From Izhakiella capsodis (GTDB lineage: Bacteria > Pseudomonadota > Gammaproteobacteria > Enterobacterales > Enterobacteriaceae), in contig NZ_FOVC01000021.1 of assembly GCF_900115045.1 (NCBI RefSeq), positions 1-7,855 of the forward strand: DNA of 7,855 bases, read 5' to 3'. Below, piece after piece: positions 1 through 5,547 of the stretch. The position numbers were made by a program, and so were the translations under genes. The first letter of the stretch is position 1. Each line of letters starts with the position of its first letter. A model generated the notes under the pieces. It saw only the letters and a list, made by a program, of their open reading frames with translations, was not told the origin of the DNA and did not search any database.

Positions 1-183
1 TAGGGATGAGCTATATCTTTTCTTATCACCCTTAACATTGATGCTAATGCTTGGCCAGCCTTTGAATTCTACGTCTGGGAAACAAAATGCATCGGAATCA
101 ATATCTTTTCTTGCAAGCATCGAAGAAATGAAAGCATTGAATTCAGCTTCATTTTGAATCAAGAACTTTTCTGCGGTTGTCAT
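1..183 (-). CDS. N-terminal part of an unrecognised leftward phage protein (runs off the window)
   Basis: Reading leftward from an ATG at 183, the frame stays open for 61 codons to the window edge, so only the N-terminus is present. It begins MTTAEKFLIQNEAEFNAF and later contains the segment FKGWPSISINVKGDKK. I do not recognise the family. There is no signal peptide or membrane segment in the visible part. An AAGGA sequence lies about six bases before the ATG and supports this start. It points the same way as the repressor gene and lies about 200 bases beyond its end, the place where lambda carries rexA/rexB. A lysogenically expressed accessory gene is therefore possible by position only. I found no clear terminator between it and cI, so co-transcription with cI is plausible. 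Confidence 0.6.
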   Translation of the reverse strand, partial: MTTAEKFLIQNEAEFNAFISSMLARKDIDSDAFCFPDVEFKGWPSISINVKGDKKRYSSSL

Positions 184-381
184 TTTTTCCTTGGAACTCT
201 CTGGGAAATATTAATTGTCCTGATCTATTACCAGATACACGCAAAAGTACATTATGGGCATTTGCTATAAAAATTACAGTCCTTTCCTCTGCGATCTACC
301 ATTACCCAAGCTCACCGCCTCACGCATCCACACACCCAACCCCGCCATGTCCCTGATCACATTAATTTTATTTACGTTTTG

Positions 382-846
382 CTATGATGCTTTACCGTGG
401 GACTCTCTCAGCCTCTGTTCAAAATAGGCGTCGTAATGAGCCTTCATTGCTTTCATCTCGCGCATGAATTTCTCTTTCTTATCATCAGGTAAGGCTGAAA
501 ATACATCTATAAGCTCTTGATGTTCAGCAGTTATTTCTTTCTTTTCACAGACAGATGTCAAGTTTCCATTGGAGGATTTTCTTATGTGGTCCAAGAGTGG
601 CGACACTGATGGATTTATTTCCTCAGGTTCAACATCAAGAAGTGCAGAAAATTTCAAGAGATTTTCTATATTTATGGAAACCTTAGCATTTAAAAATTGG
701 CTGATAGCCGCCTGAGTACTGAAACCCAAAGCGCACGCAGCTTTCTCTTGGCTCAAACCAAGCAGAGTCTTTTTTTCATCCCATATTTTTTTTAACCGCT
801 TAGCGATCTGGATATCTTCTTCGGTAATTATGTTTTTCTTGGCCAT
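382..846 (-). CDS. cI: Short CI-like phage repressor lacking the peptidase domain
   Basis: A 154-aa DNA-binding protein in the repressor position, divergent from cro. Residues about 17-78 form a Cro/CI-type helix-turn-helix, with the core LSQEKAACALGFSTQAAISQ and the following INIENLLKFSALLDVEP typical of phage repressors. Residues about 105-145 are charged and helical (ELIDVFSALPDDKKEKFMRE) and could mediate oligomerisation. Classical lambda CI is about 235 aa with a C-terminal S24 autopeptidase. That domain, and any Ala-Gly cleavage site followed by a Ser/Lys dyad, is absent here. RecA-stimulated self-cleavage is therefore not expected, and inactivation may need an antirepressor, as known for the short repressors of Salmonella Gifsy prophages. 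No Shine-Dalgarno precedes the ATG, in keeping with a leaderless message from the promoter at 853-881. Role from family and position; DNA targets inferred. Confidence 0.88.
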   Translation of the reverse strand: MAKKNIITEEDIQIAKRLKKIWDEKKTLLGLSQEKAACALGFSTQAAISQFLNAKVSINIENLLKFSALLDVEPEEINPSVSPLLDHIRKSSNGNLTSVCEKKEITAEHQELIDVFSALPDDKKEKFMREMKAMKAHYDAYFEQRLRESHGKAS

Positions 847-852
847 ATCGGT

Positions 853-881
853 AGTTTATTTGTGACACTAATATCTATCAA
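853..881 (-). promoter_or_regulatory. Probable pRM promoter for the repressor, predicting a leaderless mRNA
   Basis: On the minus strand, TTGATA (881-876) and TAAACT (858-853) are separated by 17 bases. The expected start point, about seven bases after the -10 element, falls on or next to the A of the repressor ATG at 846. Together with the missing Shine-Dalgarno this predicts a leaderless transcript, as lambda cI has from pRM. An operator-like site lies within the spacer, so occupancy there could shut the promoter off. Confidence 0.5.
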
Positions 882-920
882 ATGGTGCTACTATTGACGC
901 GGAGAATGAGTAGCACTAAT
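863..920. promoter_or_regulatory. Three operator-like sites in the cI-cro interval
   Basis: Three related sequences share a core close to T(A/G)(G/A)CAC(T/C)A(A/T)T. They are TGACACTAAT at 863-872 (plus), TAGTAGCACCATT at 893-881 (minus) and GAGTAGCACTAAT at 908-920 (plus). The core TAGCACTA is symmetric except for its central two bases. The first lies in the pRM spacer, the second abuts both -35 elements, and the third overlaps the pR -10 element. This is the layout expected for a lambda-like three-site right operator bound by CI and Cro. Binding itself is inferred. Confidence 0.5.
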
Positions 921-922
921 AT
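894..922 (+). promoter_or_regulatory. Probable pR promoter for cro and the rightward early operon
   Basis: TTGACG (894-899) and TAATAT (917-922) are separated by 17 bases. The start point would be near 929, leaving a leader of about 20 bases with a strong AGGAGGAG just ahead of the cro ATG. The -10 element overlaps the third operator-like site, so repressor bound there would block it. The only rightward promoter of this quality between cI and cro. Confidence 0.6.
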
Positions 923-948
923 GGCTCCATAGAGATAGGAGGAGTCCA

Positions 949-1185
949 ATGAATCTTTGTGATTATTTAAAGCTAAACAACATTAGTCAGTCAGACTACG
1001 CACTTGCTGCTGGAGTTAGTCAGGGGTTTGTTAGTCAGGTAATTTCTGGCAGATACAAGCCAAAAGGAAGGAATGCGATCAGATGGGCTGAAGCAACCAA
1101 CTGGAATGTTACACCCCATGAGTTAAACAGTGATGACTATCCAAATATAACTGACGGTATCCCGAAAAATCAATCTGTAGCTTAA
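949..1185 (+). CDS. cro: Cro-like (YdaS-type) regulator
   Basis: A 78-aa helix-turn-helix protein. The motif spans residues about 10-45 (NISQSDYALAAGVSQGFVSQ, then VISGRYKPKGRNAIRWAEAT), with the pattern of YdaS/Cro proteins that sit opposite phage repressors. The ATG is preceded by a strong AGGAGGAG at a spacing of about five bases. As the first rightward gene after the operator region it should act as Cro does in lambda: bind the same operators and turn down repressor synthesis early in lytic growth. The gene is AT-rich like cI and unlike the more GC-balanced genes from cII onward, consistent with immunity genes swapping as a module. The exact operator preference cannot be read from sequence. 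Confidence 0.85.
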   Translation: MNLCDYLKLNNISQSDYALAAGVSQGFVSQVISGRYKPKGRNAIRWAEATNWNVTPHELNSDDYPNITDGIPKNQSVA

Positions 1186-1201
1186 ATAATAAGCCTTTCC
1201 C

Positions 1202-1247
1202 CGCTCTCTACACAACGGACACGAAGTCCTACGTCGCTGAAAAGCGA
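1202..1247 (+). promoter_or_regulatory. nut-like antitermination site (boxA plus boxB-like hairpin)
   Basis: CGCTCTCTA (1202-1210) resembles boxA (consensus CGCTCTTTA). Downstream, TCGCT and AGCGA (1234-1247) form a five-base-pair stem closing a GAAA loop, similar in kind to the purine-rich GNRA-like boxB loops bound by lambdoid N proteins. A second small hairpin (GGAC/GTCC, 1217-1229, loop ACGAA) lies between them. The site is just after cro, where lambda has nutR. The N gene would be off the left edge. Which hairpin serves as boxB is uncertain. Confidence 0.4.
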
Positions 1248-1270
1248 AATCCAACTTAACAAATTTTACT

Positions 1271-1295
1271 GTGGCAAACCCCACGGTTTAGCCAC
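1271..1295 (+). repeat. Ten-base-pair hairpin upstream of cII
   Basis: GTGGCAAACC (1271-1280) pairs with GGTTT (1285-1289) and GCCAC (1291-1295) around a CCAC loop, with a single bulged A at 1290. No T-run follows, so it is not a standard intrinsic terminator. Its place between the nut-like site and cII matches the tR1 region of lambda, where termination is Rho-dependent. A pausing or RNA-protecting role is possible; none is shown. Confidence 0.45.
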
Positions 1296-1315
1296 GCACT
1301 TAAATCAACAAGGAG

Positions 1316-1348
1316 ATATTACGAAATGGAAGCTGCAAAACACAGCAA
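1316..1348 (-). promoter_or_regulatory. pRE, CII-activated leftward establishment promoter
   Basis: On the minus strand a perfect CII box, TTGC-TGTGTT-TTGC (1348-1335), lies over the first codons of cII. The -35 position falls in the six bases between the TTGC repeats, as in lambda pRE. Seventeen bases further on is TAATAT (1321-1316) as the -10 element. Transcription would start near 1309, run antisense through the cII leader and cro, and enter cI as an establishment message. The matching spacing of all three parts makes this a strong call. Confidence 0.8.
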
Positions 1349-1598
1349 AAGAGTTCGAGAGGTTGAAAGCGAGTTGCGTTCTCGCCTTGTCATGATGGGC
1401 CAGGGCAATTTCGCGAAGATGGCCGGCTGGGCTGATTCGAAAGTTAGCCGCCTGAACCTGCGCGACATGGCAACAGTATTCGTGCTGTTGGAGAAAGTTT
1501 GGGAAACGAGTCTGATTGCAGAAGTTGCACGTCAAGCAGTTGCGGCGGTGTTGGGAAAAGAAAGCGCCCCGGACTGCGCAAACAGTTTCGAGGCATGA
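1326..1598 (+). CDS. cII: CII transcriptional activator
   Basis: A 90-aa protein of the CII family (lambda CII is 97 aa). The N-terminal part (KRVREVESELRSRLVMMGQG) is helix 1. Residues about 25-48 hold the helix-turn-helix with DSKVSRLNLRDM, matching the DKSQISRWKRDW recognition region of lambda CII. The following leucine-rich segment fits the tetramerisation helix. CII promotes lysogeny by activating pRE and other promoters with TTGC-N6-TTGC boxes, and such a box lies at the start of this same gene. The ATG has an AGGAG ten bases upstream. It follows cro after a 140-base regulatory interval and precedes the KilAC gene by 28 bases. The recognition helix differs from lambda, but the nearby box is perfect. 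Confidence 0.85.
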   Translation: MEAAKHSKRVREVESELRSRLVMMGQGNFAKMAGWADSKVSRLNLRDMATVFVLLEKVWETSLIAEVARQAVAAVLGKESAPDCANSFEA

Positions 1599-1626
1599 AC
1601 TGAAAAATAAACTCAGAGGTACAAGT

Positions 1627-2328
1627 ATGCCAGGAATTATCAAAACGAGCAACAATACTCTGATAGGTACTGATGAGCTACTGATTATCGTAAATCAGTC
1701 CAGAGCTGAGCATGGAGAAAGCGCGGTACGTAACAACGATTTTATCGTCAGAGTCAAGGATGAGCTAGAGGGGGAGTACTACGAAACTTTCGTAGTTCAA
1801 AATTTGAACGGAACCAAGTCCGAGCAGCTCAAAATTTCTAACGATCAGGCTGTTTTGGTTGGTATGCGCGAGTCTAAATCTGTTCGCCGCACAGTTCTGG
1901 CAAAACTAAAGGCCAAACAACCTGCCGCAGTTCCGCAAACTCTCCCTGAAGCGCTCAGGCTTGCCGCTGACCTGGCCGAAGAGAAGCAGAAACTGGAGAA
2001 TCAGCTAGCCATAGCCGCGCCTAAGGCTCAGTTCGTTGACAGCTATGTCAATGCTACGGGATCGCTCGGCTTCCGCGAAACCTGCAAGTTGCTTCACATC
2101 AAAGAGAACGCCTTCCGTCAGTTCCTTCTCGATAACGAGATCATGTATCTGCTGGCCGGAAAGCTTACTCCTTACGCCCAGCACATTGACGCAGGCCGCT
2201 TCACAGTAAAAACAGGCGAAAGCCAGACCAACGGGCACGCTTTTACACAGAACAAATTCACCCCTAAAGGCATTCAGTGGATCGCAGGTCTATGGGCTGC
2301 GCATCAGGTTCAGGAGAGAGCAGCATGA
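1627..2328 (+). CDS. Phage regulatory protein with C-terminal KilAC domain
   Basis: A 233-aa protein. Residues about 125-230 form a KilAC (ANT) domain, recognised by LGFRETCKLLHIKENAFRQF, then LLAGKLTPYAQHIDAGRFTV and FTPKGIQWIAGLW. The N-terminal 100 residues, with NNDFIVRVKDELEGEYYETF, look like a Rha-type or other phage antirepressor DNA-binding module, but this half is less certain. Residues about 115-130 are rich in Ala/Glu/Lys (ALRLAADLAEEKQKLENQL) and probably coil between the halves. KilAC proteins act as antirepressors or early regulators; the partner here is unknown. I chose ATG 1627 because AGAGG lies eight bases before it; the longer upstream frame overlaps cII. It sits between cII and O, where lambda has no gene, and its stop overlaps the O-type start by four bases. 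Confidence 0.8.
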   Translation: MPGIIKTSNNTLIGTDELLIIVNQSRAEHGESAVRNNDFIVRVKDELEGEYYETFVVQNLNGTKSEQLKISNDQAVLVGMRESKSVRRTVLAKLKAKQPAAVPQTLPEALRLAADLAEEKQKLENQLAIAAPKAQFVDSYVNATGSLGFRETCKLLHIKENAFRQFLLDNEIMYLLAGKLTPYAQHIDAGRFTVKTGESQTNGHAFTQNKFTPKGIQWIAGLWAAHQVQERAA

Positions 2329-3050
2329 GCATGATTTTAATGGCTAAAGCCATGAGCATTACTGTTGGCAATCCATTAAGAAAGTTGGTTCTGATTAAAC
2401 TTGCCGACAATGCAAATGATAAAGGGGAGTGCTGGCCATCTTACCAGCACATTGCTGACCAGTGCGAAATCAGTAAGCGGTCAGTAATGCGACATATCGA
2501 CGATCTTTGCGAGGTTGGATTACTCCGTAAAGAGTATCGGCCAGGCCCAAAAGGGAACTCCAGCAACATTTATCATCTGAGCCTGGATAGTGACAGAAAG
2601 TCACCAGAGGTAGTGACACAGAGTCACCACCCTAGTGACACAGAGTCACCACCCCCTAGTGACACAGAGTCACCCAGAACCAGTCACTCTTTTGAACCAG
2701 TCAATGAACCTAATGATCCCCCTAAATCCCCCAAGGGGGAATCGAAAAAATTCGACCCTTTAAAAATTGAAATTCCTGACTGGCTGGATCGCAACGTCTG
2801 GCTTGAGTGGATTACATACCGGAAACAATCTGGCAAGCCTATAAAAACGGCTATGACAGTTAGCAAGGCATTAAGTCTGCTAAAAGAGTGCCTTGATGGA
2901 GGCCATGATCCAGCAGAGGTCATAAACGCCAGCATAGCCAACGGCTATCAGGGATTGTTCAAGCCAAAGAACGCAATTTGCAAACCATCACCTGCTCAAC
3001 AGCCAACCCCCCACTGGAACAGCCCTGAAGGCTGGAAGGATTTCTTATGA
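2325..3050 (+). CDS. O-type replication initiator with winged-helix N-terminus
   Basis: A 241-aa protein in the position of lambda O. Residues about 12-85 form a helix-turn-helix_36/winged-helix domain (WPSYQHIADQCEISKRSVMR, then LCEVGLLRKEYRPGPKGNSS). Residues about 88-150 are a low-complexity linker rich in Ser, Pro, Thr and His, and this stretch of DNA carries the origin iterons. The C-terminal domain (IPDWLDRNVWLEWITYRKQS ... NGYQGLFKPK) is typical of phage replication proteins related to DnaT/DnaD-like modules. By analogy with lambda O, the N-terminus should bind the iterons in its own gene and the C-terminus should recruit the P-type loader. ATG 2325 overlaps the previous stop as ATGA, with GGAG about ten bases upstream. 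The next gene overlaps by four bases. Confidence 0.82.
   Translation: MSMILMAKAMSITVGNPLRKLVLIKLADNANDKGECWPSYQHIADQCEISKRSVMRHIDDLCEVGLLRKEYRPGPKGNSSNIYHLSLDSDRKSPEVVTQSHHPSDTESPPPSDTESPRTSHSFEPVNEPNDPPKSPKGESKKFDPLKIEIPDWLDRNVWLEWITYRKQSGKPIKTAMTVSKALSLLKECLDGGHDPAEVINASIANGYQGLFKPKNAICKPSPAQQPTPHWNSPEGWKDFL
2588..2674. repeat. Replication origin iterons, four 18-bp copies inside the O-type gene
   Basis: Four copies of TAGTGACACAGAGTCACC lie at 2588-2605, 2611-2628, 2633-2650 and 2657-2674. The last three are identical; the first differs at two positions. Each contains a GTGAC/GTCAC dyad around five bases. Start-to-start distances are 23, 22 and 24 bp, close to two helical turns. A half-site CAGTCAC follows at 2681. 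Further right come a perfect TCCCCC-AA-GGGGGA inverted repeat (2727-2740) and an AT-rich stretch (2741-2772), a plausible unwinding element. Lambda ori also has four 18-bp iterons inside O followed by AT-rich DNA. Confidence 0.85.
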
Positions 3051-3802
3051 GCGCGCAACTACTGACAGCGATAAATAATCGTGACGGTGCGGCTATGGCT
3101 CGTATGGCTTGCGGACGGTATGAACCCGATAAGGTCATCAACAGTGAAGCTGAGGCGCTGGTAGACTCACTTTTCCGGCAGCTGAAGCAGATTTTCCCCG
3201 CCGCAGTCAGTACCAGCCTTCGCAACGAAGCCGTAGAGAAAACGACTAAGCGCCAGTGGATTGTAGCTTTCGCAGAAAACGGCATTAAAACCCGTGAGCA
3301 ACTTTCGGCAGGTGTCCGTCGCGCCCGCGCAAGCAACTCTGATTTCTGGCCGTCACCGGGAAAGTTCATAAGCTGGTGCAAAGACAGTTCGACGATTCTT
3401 GGTATTACTCAGAACGACGTTATGACTGAGTTCCGCAAATACAACAGCCGGAAAGGGGGATATACGACACCTGAGCAGTATCCGTGGCCGAAGCCTATTT
3501 TTTATTGGATCGTGCTCGATATGCGCTATGCGATGTTGCAGCGTCAGCTTAGTGAGTCAGAAGTTGAAAAGTTCGCGTCTCGTAAACTTGATGAGTGGTC
3601 AAAAAAGGTAGCCGCTGGAGAAGCAATACCGGATCCGGTTGCCAGGCTGGAATCGAAAAACACGGTTATGCATTCGGTTACGTCGCAATCTAATGATCTG
3701 AGTATTCATTACATGCCGAATGCGTCCGCGCTTGGCTCAGTCACTCCGGCTCAATGGCTTCATGCAGAATTTAAACGCCGTAAATCGGCAGGATTGGTGT
3801 GA
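3047..3802 (+). CDS. P-type replication protein, DnaB helicase loader
   Basis: A 251-aa homologue of lambda P (233 aa), which captures host DnaB helicase and delivers it to the O-origin complex. Shared blocks in the same order are FRQLKQIFPAAVSTSLRNE (residues about 43-61), RQWIVAFAENGIKTREQLSA (about 69-88), then the conserved PSPGKFISWC and YPWPKPIFYWIV further on. The C-terminal end (TPAQWLHAEFKRRKSAGL) is basic and probably flexible. The ATG overlaps the O-type stop as ATGA, with GGAAGGA about seven bases upstream, so O and P should be made in a coupled ratio. The protein is a little longer than lambda P because of an extended segment before the C-terminus. Confidence 0.85.
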   Translation: MSAQLLTAINNRDGAAMARMACGRYEPDKVINSEAEALVDSLFRQLKQIFPAAVSTSLRNEAVEKTTKRQWIVAFAENGIKTREQLSAGVRRARASNSDFWPSPGKFISWCKDSSTILGITQNDVMTEFRKYNSRKGGYTTPEQYPWPKPIFYWIVLDMRYAMLQRQLSESEVEKFASRKLDEWSKKVAAGEAIPDPVARLESKNTVMHSVTSQSNDLSIHYMPNASALGSVTPAQWLHAEFKRRKSAGLV

Positions 3803-3803
3803 C

Positions 3804-3995
3804 ATGCTAATCGCTAAAATCATCGGCACGGGGTGGATGCTGTTCTGGTTTTTTATGTGCCTATCTCTAATGGCAAAGTCACTCAAGGAAGGTTCAGACG
3901 CGTTAGGTGGATTATTTAGTGCAAGTCTAATGTGGTTAATTTTCGGCTTTGGGCCAATAGTCATCGTCAAATTCGGATGGGGGTTTATCAGGTGA
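3804..3995 (+). CDS. Small membrane protein with two predicted transmembrane segments
   Basis: A 63-aa hydrophobic protein. Residues about 3-22 (IAKIIGTGWMLFWFFMCLSL) and about 38-60 (LFSASLMWLIFGFGPIVIVK) are two membrane-spanning segments joined by a short charged loop KSLKEGSDA. I do not recognise a family. The start at ATG 3804, directly after the P-type stop, is chosen because the longer frame would run inside the P-type gene; the Shine-Dalgarno (AGGA, ten bases upstream) is weak, so coupling to the upstream stop is likely. The gene ends in a GTGA overlap with the next. Its place after P, together with a second small membrane protein two genes on, suggests accessory functions such as host takeover or exclusion. 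That is inference from position. Confidence 0.6.
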   Translation: MLIAKIIGTGWMLFWFFMCLSLMAKSLKEGSDALGGLFSASLMWLIFGFGPIVIVKFGWGFIR

Positions 3996-4201
3996 ATGAG
4001 GATTTACCAACAGTCATAGCAGAAAACAATTTAACCCTTGCGCCGGATTTGACCATCAAAGTGCTGATGCTCAGCGATGGAAACCGCACAATACCTGAAG
4101 TCGAAATGCAGCGCGCTTGCGAATGGCTTGGAGTCAATTTATCGACACTTCAGGCGATGACGCTGACCAACCAGAGGAGAGGGGGTGATGAATTTTTTTA
4201 G
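3992..4201 (+). CDS. Small phage protein of unknown function
   Basis: A 69-aa soluble protein starting at GTG 3992, which overlaps the preceding TGA by four bases. A GGATGGGGG run about nine bases upstream supports it. An in-frame ATG at 3977 would add five residues but has no good ribosome site. The chain starts VNEDLPTVIAENNLTLAPDL and ends with a short basic-acidic tail RRGGDEFF. Residues about 32-55 (IPEVEMQRACEWLGVNLSTL) could form two helices. No motif is recognised. The last 14 bases overlap the next gene, whose ribosome site GAGGAGAGGGG lies inside this coding sequence. Confidence 0.55.
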   Translation: MNEDLPTVIAENNLTLAPDLTIKVLMLSDGNRTIPEVEMQRACEWLGVNLSTLQAMTLTNQRRGGDEFF

Positions 4202-4379
4202 AATATCGGCTCTTTTTTTTAATTATGCGTCTTACCCCTTCGGATTTCTTTGTCTTGCAATTCAAATGACCGGGTTGATTCTTGCCTACCCATTCGCATG
4301 GGTTAGCGACATGTTGGAGAAAATTAGCTTTAGACTGAAATATAAATCCATTTCAGGAAAGAGGGATGGCAAATCATGA
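4188..4379 (+). CDS. Small membrane protein, aromatic-rich
   Basis: A 63-aa protein from ATG 4188 (GTG 4185 is a possible start one codon earlier), with a very strong GAGGAGAGGGG just upstream. The N-terminal two-thirds are hydrophobic and rich in Phe and Tyr (FFNYASYPFGFLCLAIQMTG, then LILAYPFAWVSDML), giving one long or two short membrane segments. The C-terminus is basic (KISFRLKYKSISGKRDGK), so it probably stays in the cytoplasm under the positive-inside rule. No family recognised. It overlaps the previous gene by 14 bases and the next by four (ATGA). Confidence 0.6.
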   Translation: MNFFRISALFFNYASYPFGFLCLAIQMTGLILAYPFAWVSDMLEKISFRLKYKSISGKRDGKS

Positions 4380-4639
4380 TCGACCAACAAACAGAGTTTG
4401 AGGAGTGGTGGAGTTTGCCAGAGCACGAGGAATTACGTAAATCCTGCGCACAAGGCTGGGGCTGGCAAATCTGGCAGGCCAGCAGAGCGGCGGTTATTGT
4501 TGATATACCATCTAAAATTGGGGAATGGAACACTGTGAACGGATATGTATTACCAGAGGCTGAGAGCTACGACGAAGCGATAGACGACTGCGCCTACGCC
4601 ATTCGCGAAGCAGGGATATCCGTGAAGGAGGATGAGTGA
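4376..4639 (+). CDS. Small conserved-type phage protein with a WQIWQASRAA motif
   Basis: An 87-aa acidic protein. The N-terminal half has the pattern FEEWW...ELRKSCAQGWGWQIWQASRAA, and the end is acidic (YDEAIDDCAYAIREAGISVK). A Trp-rich F-x-x-W ... W-x-x-W-x-A-S-R arrangement recurs in small lambdoid early proteins of the Eaa/Ead kind and other uncharacterised phage proteins, so I take it as a member of such a group without assigning a function. ATG 4376 overlaps the previous stop as ATGA, with GAGGGA nine bases upstream. The gene overlaps the next by GTGA. Its C-terminal coding region contains GGAGG, which serves the next gene. Confidence 0.6.
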   Translation: MIDQQTEFEEWWSLPEHEELRKSCAQGWGWQIWQASRAAVIVDIPSKIGEWNTVNGYVLPEAESYDEAIDDCAYAIREAGISVKEDE

Positions 4640-4857
4640 CAGCTAAAACCGTAACTATCTCGAAACGCGACTACAGGCAGATATTCAACGCATATATCAA
4701 CGCCACAAATTGTATGCAGCAGGTGCTGATGATCCACCGTGGTGATAATAAATTTTCCGATAGAGCTGTATGGGCGACTGAGGATTTATTGCAGAAAATA
4801 ACTCAGCAGCTTAAAGAGGTTATTGATGGAGAAACAAACGTTCTTTCTCAGAAATGA
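4636..4857 (+). CDS. Small phage protein of unknown function upstream of ninB
   Basis: A 73-aa protein starting at GTG 4636, with AAGGAGG five bases upstream and a GTGA overlap with the previous stop. It begins TAKTVTISKRDYRQIFNAYI. Most of the chain looks helical, with a regular hydrophobic pattern in the final 30 residues (VWATEDLLQKITQQLKEVID). No motif or catalytic residue is recognised. The last 32 bases overlap the start of ninB. This long overlap plus an internal AGAGG means the end of this gene doubles as the ninB ribosome-binding region. Confidence 0.55.
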   Translation: MTAKTVTISKRDYRQIFNAYINATNCMQQVLMIHRGDNKFSDRAVWATEDLLQKITQQLKEVIDGETNVLSQK

Positions 4858-5263
4858 GCAAGTAAGACGAAACCTTATAGACGCAATCAACAAACTCCCC
4901 CTGAACGACCACCACCCACTCACTGTACGCATTACCGATTTTGACAGATCACTACTCCAGAACAGTATGTTCCACGCACTATGCGGTGACGTTTCGCGTC
5001 AGGCTATCTGGATGCAAAAACAGCGAAAGCCTGTTCAGTGGAAAACGCTGTTTGTGTCTGGCCACGCGGTAGCAACAGGGCGGGGTGCTGATGTTGTACC
5101 AGGTCTGGAAGGGGAATTCTGCAATATCAGAGAATCAACGGCAAAAATGGGAATTAAGCGCATGACCAGCCTTATCGAATATTCCACGGCCTGGGCTGTG
5201 GGTAATGCCGTGAAATTGCGCGAGGTTCGTTACAGCAATGATTTTTACGGGCGGTCAGCATGA
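4826..5263 (+). CDS. ninB: NinB (Orf) recombination mediator
   Basis: A 145-aa member of the NinB/Orf family (lambda NinB is 146 aa). Shared features include the N-terminal FFLRNEQVRRNLIDAINKLP, the D-R-S-L-x-Q-N block (FDRSLLQNSMFHALCGDVSR, residues about 40-60), then W-K-x-x-F (WKTLFVSGHAVA) and the ESTAKMGIKRMTSLIEYSTA segment. Lambda Orf binds single-stranded DNA and SSB and can replace host RecFOR in loading recombinase onto SSB-coated strands. ATG 4826 is chosen over the in-frame TTG one codon earlier because it has AGAGG six to seven bases upstream. The gene marks the beginning of the nin-type recombination block; it ends with an ATGA overlap. Confidence 0.85.
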   Translation: MEKQTFFLRNEQVRRNLIDAINKLPLNDHHPLTVRITDFDRSLLQNSMFHALCGDVSRQAIWMQKQRKPVQWKTLFVSGHAVATGRGADVVPGLEGEFCNIRESTAKMGIKRMTSLIEYSTAWAVGNAVKLREVRYSNDFYGRSA

Positions 5264-5547
5264 AAACAGCAAGCAAAGCAATAACAGAACTACTGTCGCA
5301 CGGCATGGCGTACAGAATTGAAAAAATAGTAGAAAAGACGGGCTTTAAAAAATCAACGGTATCAAGTGCTCTTAGAGAGCTGCAAGCTGCAGGTCTTGTC
5401 GTGAAAGAGAAAGACCCGGCGTTCAGCTATCGCTATGTCTATTTGAGCGCGAATGCGCCGCAGGGGTTTGGAATAAGTCGGCGTCTGTGTGAGCTAAATA
5501 ACATTTTAAGAGAGCTGCGACGTGAAAAAAACATGGTTCACGCATGA
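5260..5547 (+). CDS. Winged-helix DNA-binding protein
   Basis: A 95-aa protein. Residues about 5-50 form a winged helix-turn-helix: AITELLSHGMAYRIEKIVEK, then TGFKKSTVSSALRELQAAGL as the recognition part, followed by a wing VVKEKDPAFSYRYVYLSA. This pattern is typical of MarR/GntR-like and phage regulatory proteins. A basic C-terminal helix (ISRRLCELNNILRELRREKN) may mediate dimerisation. The ATG overlaps the ninB stop as ATGA. Coming between recombination genes and Q, it could regulate a late or host promoter, but no target is visible. The last 26 bases overlap the next gene in another frame. Confidence 0.7.
   Translation: MKTASKAITELLSHGMAYRIEKIVEKTGFKKSTVSSALRELQAAGLVVKEKDPAFSYRYVYLSANAPQGFGISRRLCELNNILRELRREKNMVHA

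Noticed and set aside
184..381. Possible promoter with CATAAT (256-251, minus) for the left-edge gene
   Set aside because: No -35 element of adequate match at 16-18 bases; co-transcription with cI is equally likely.
1305..1655. 116-codon leftward frame opposite cII
   Set aside because: It is antisense to the well-supported cII gene, has no ribosome site and shows Cys-rich composition typical of a shadow frame.
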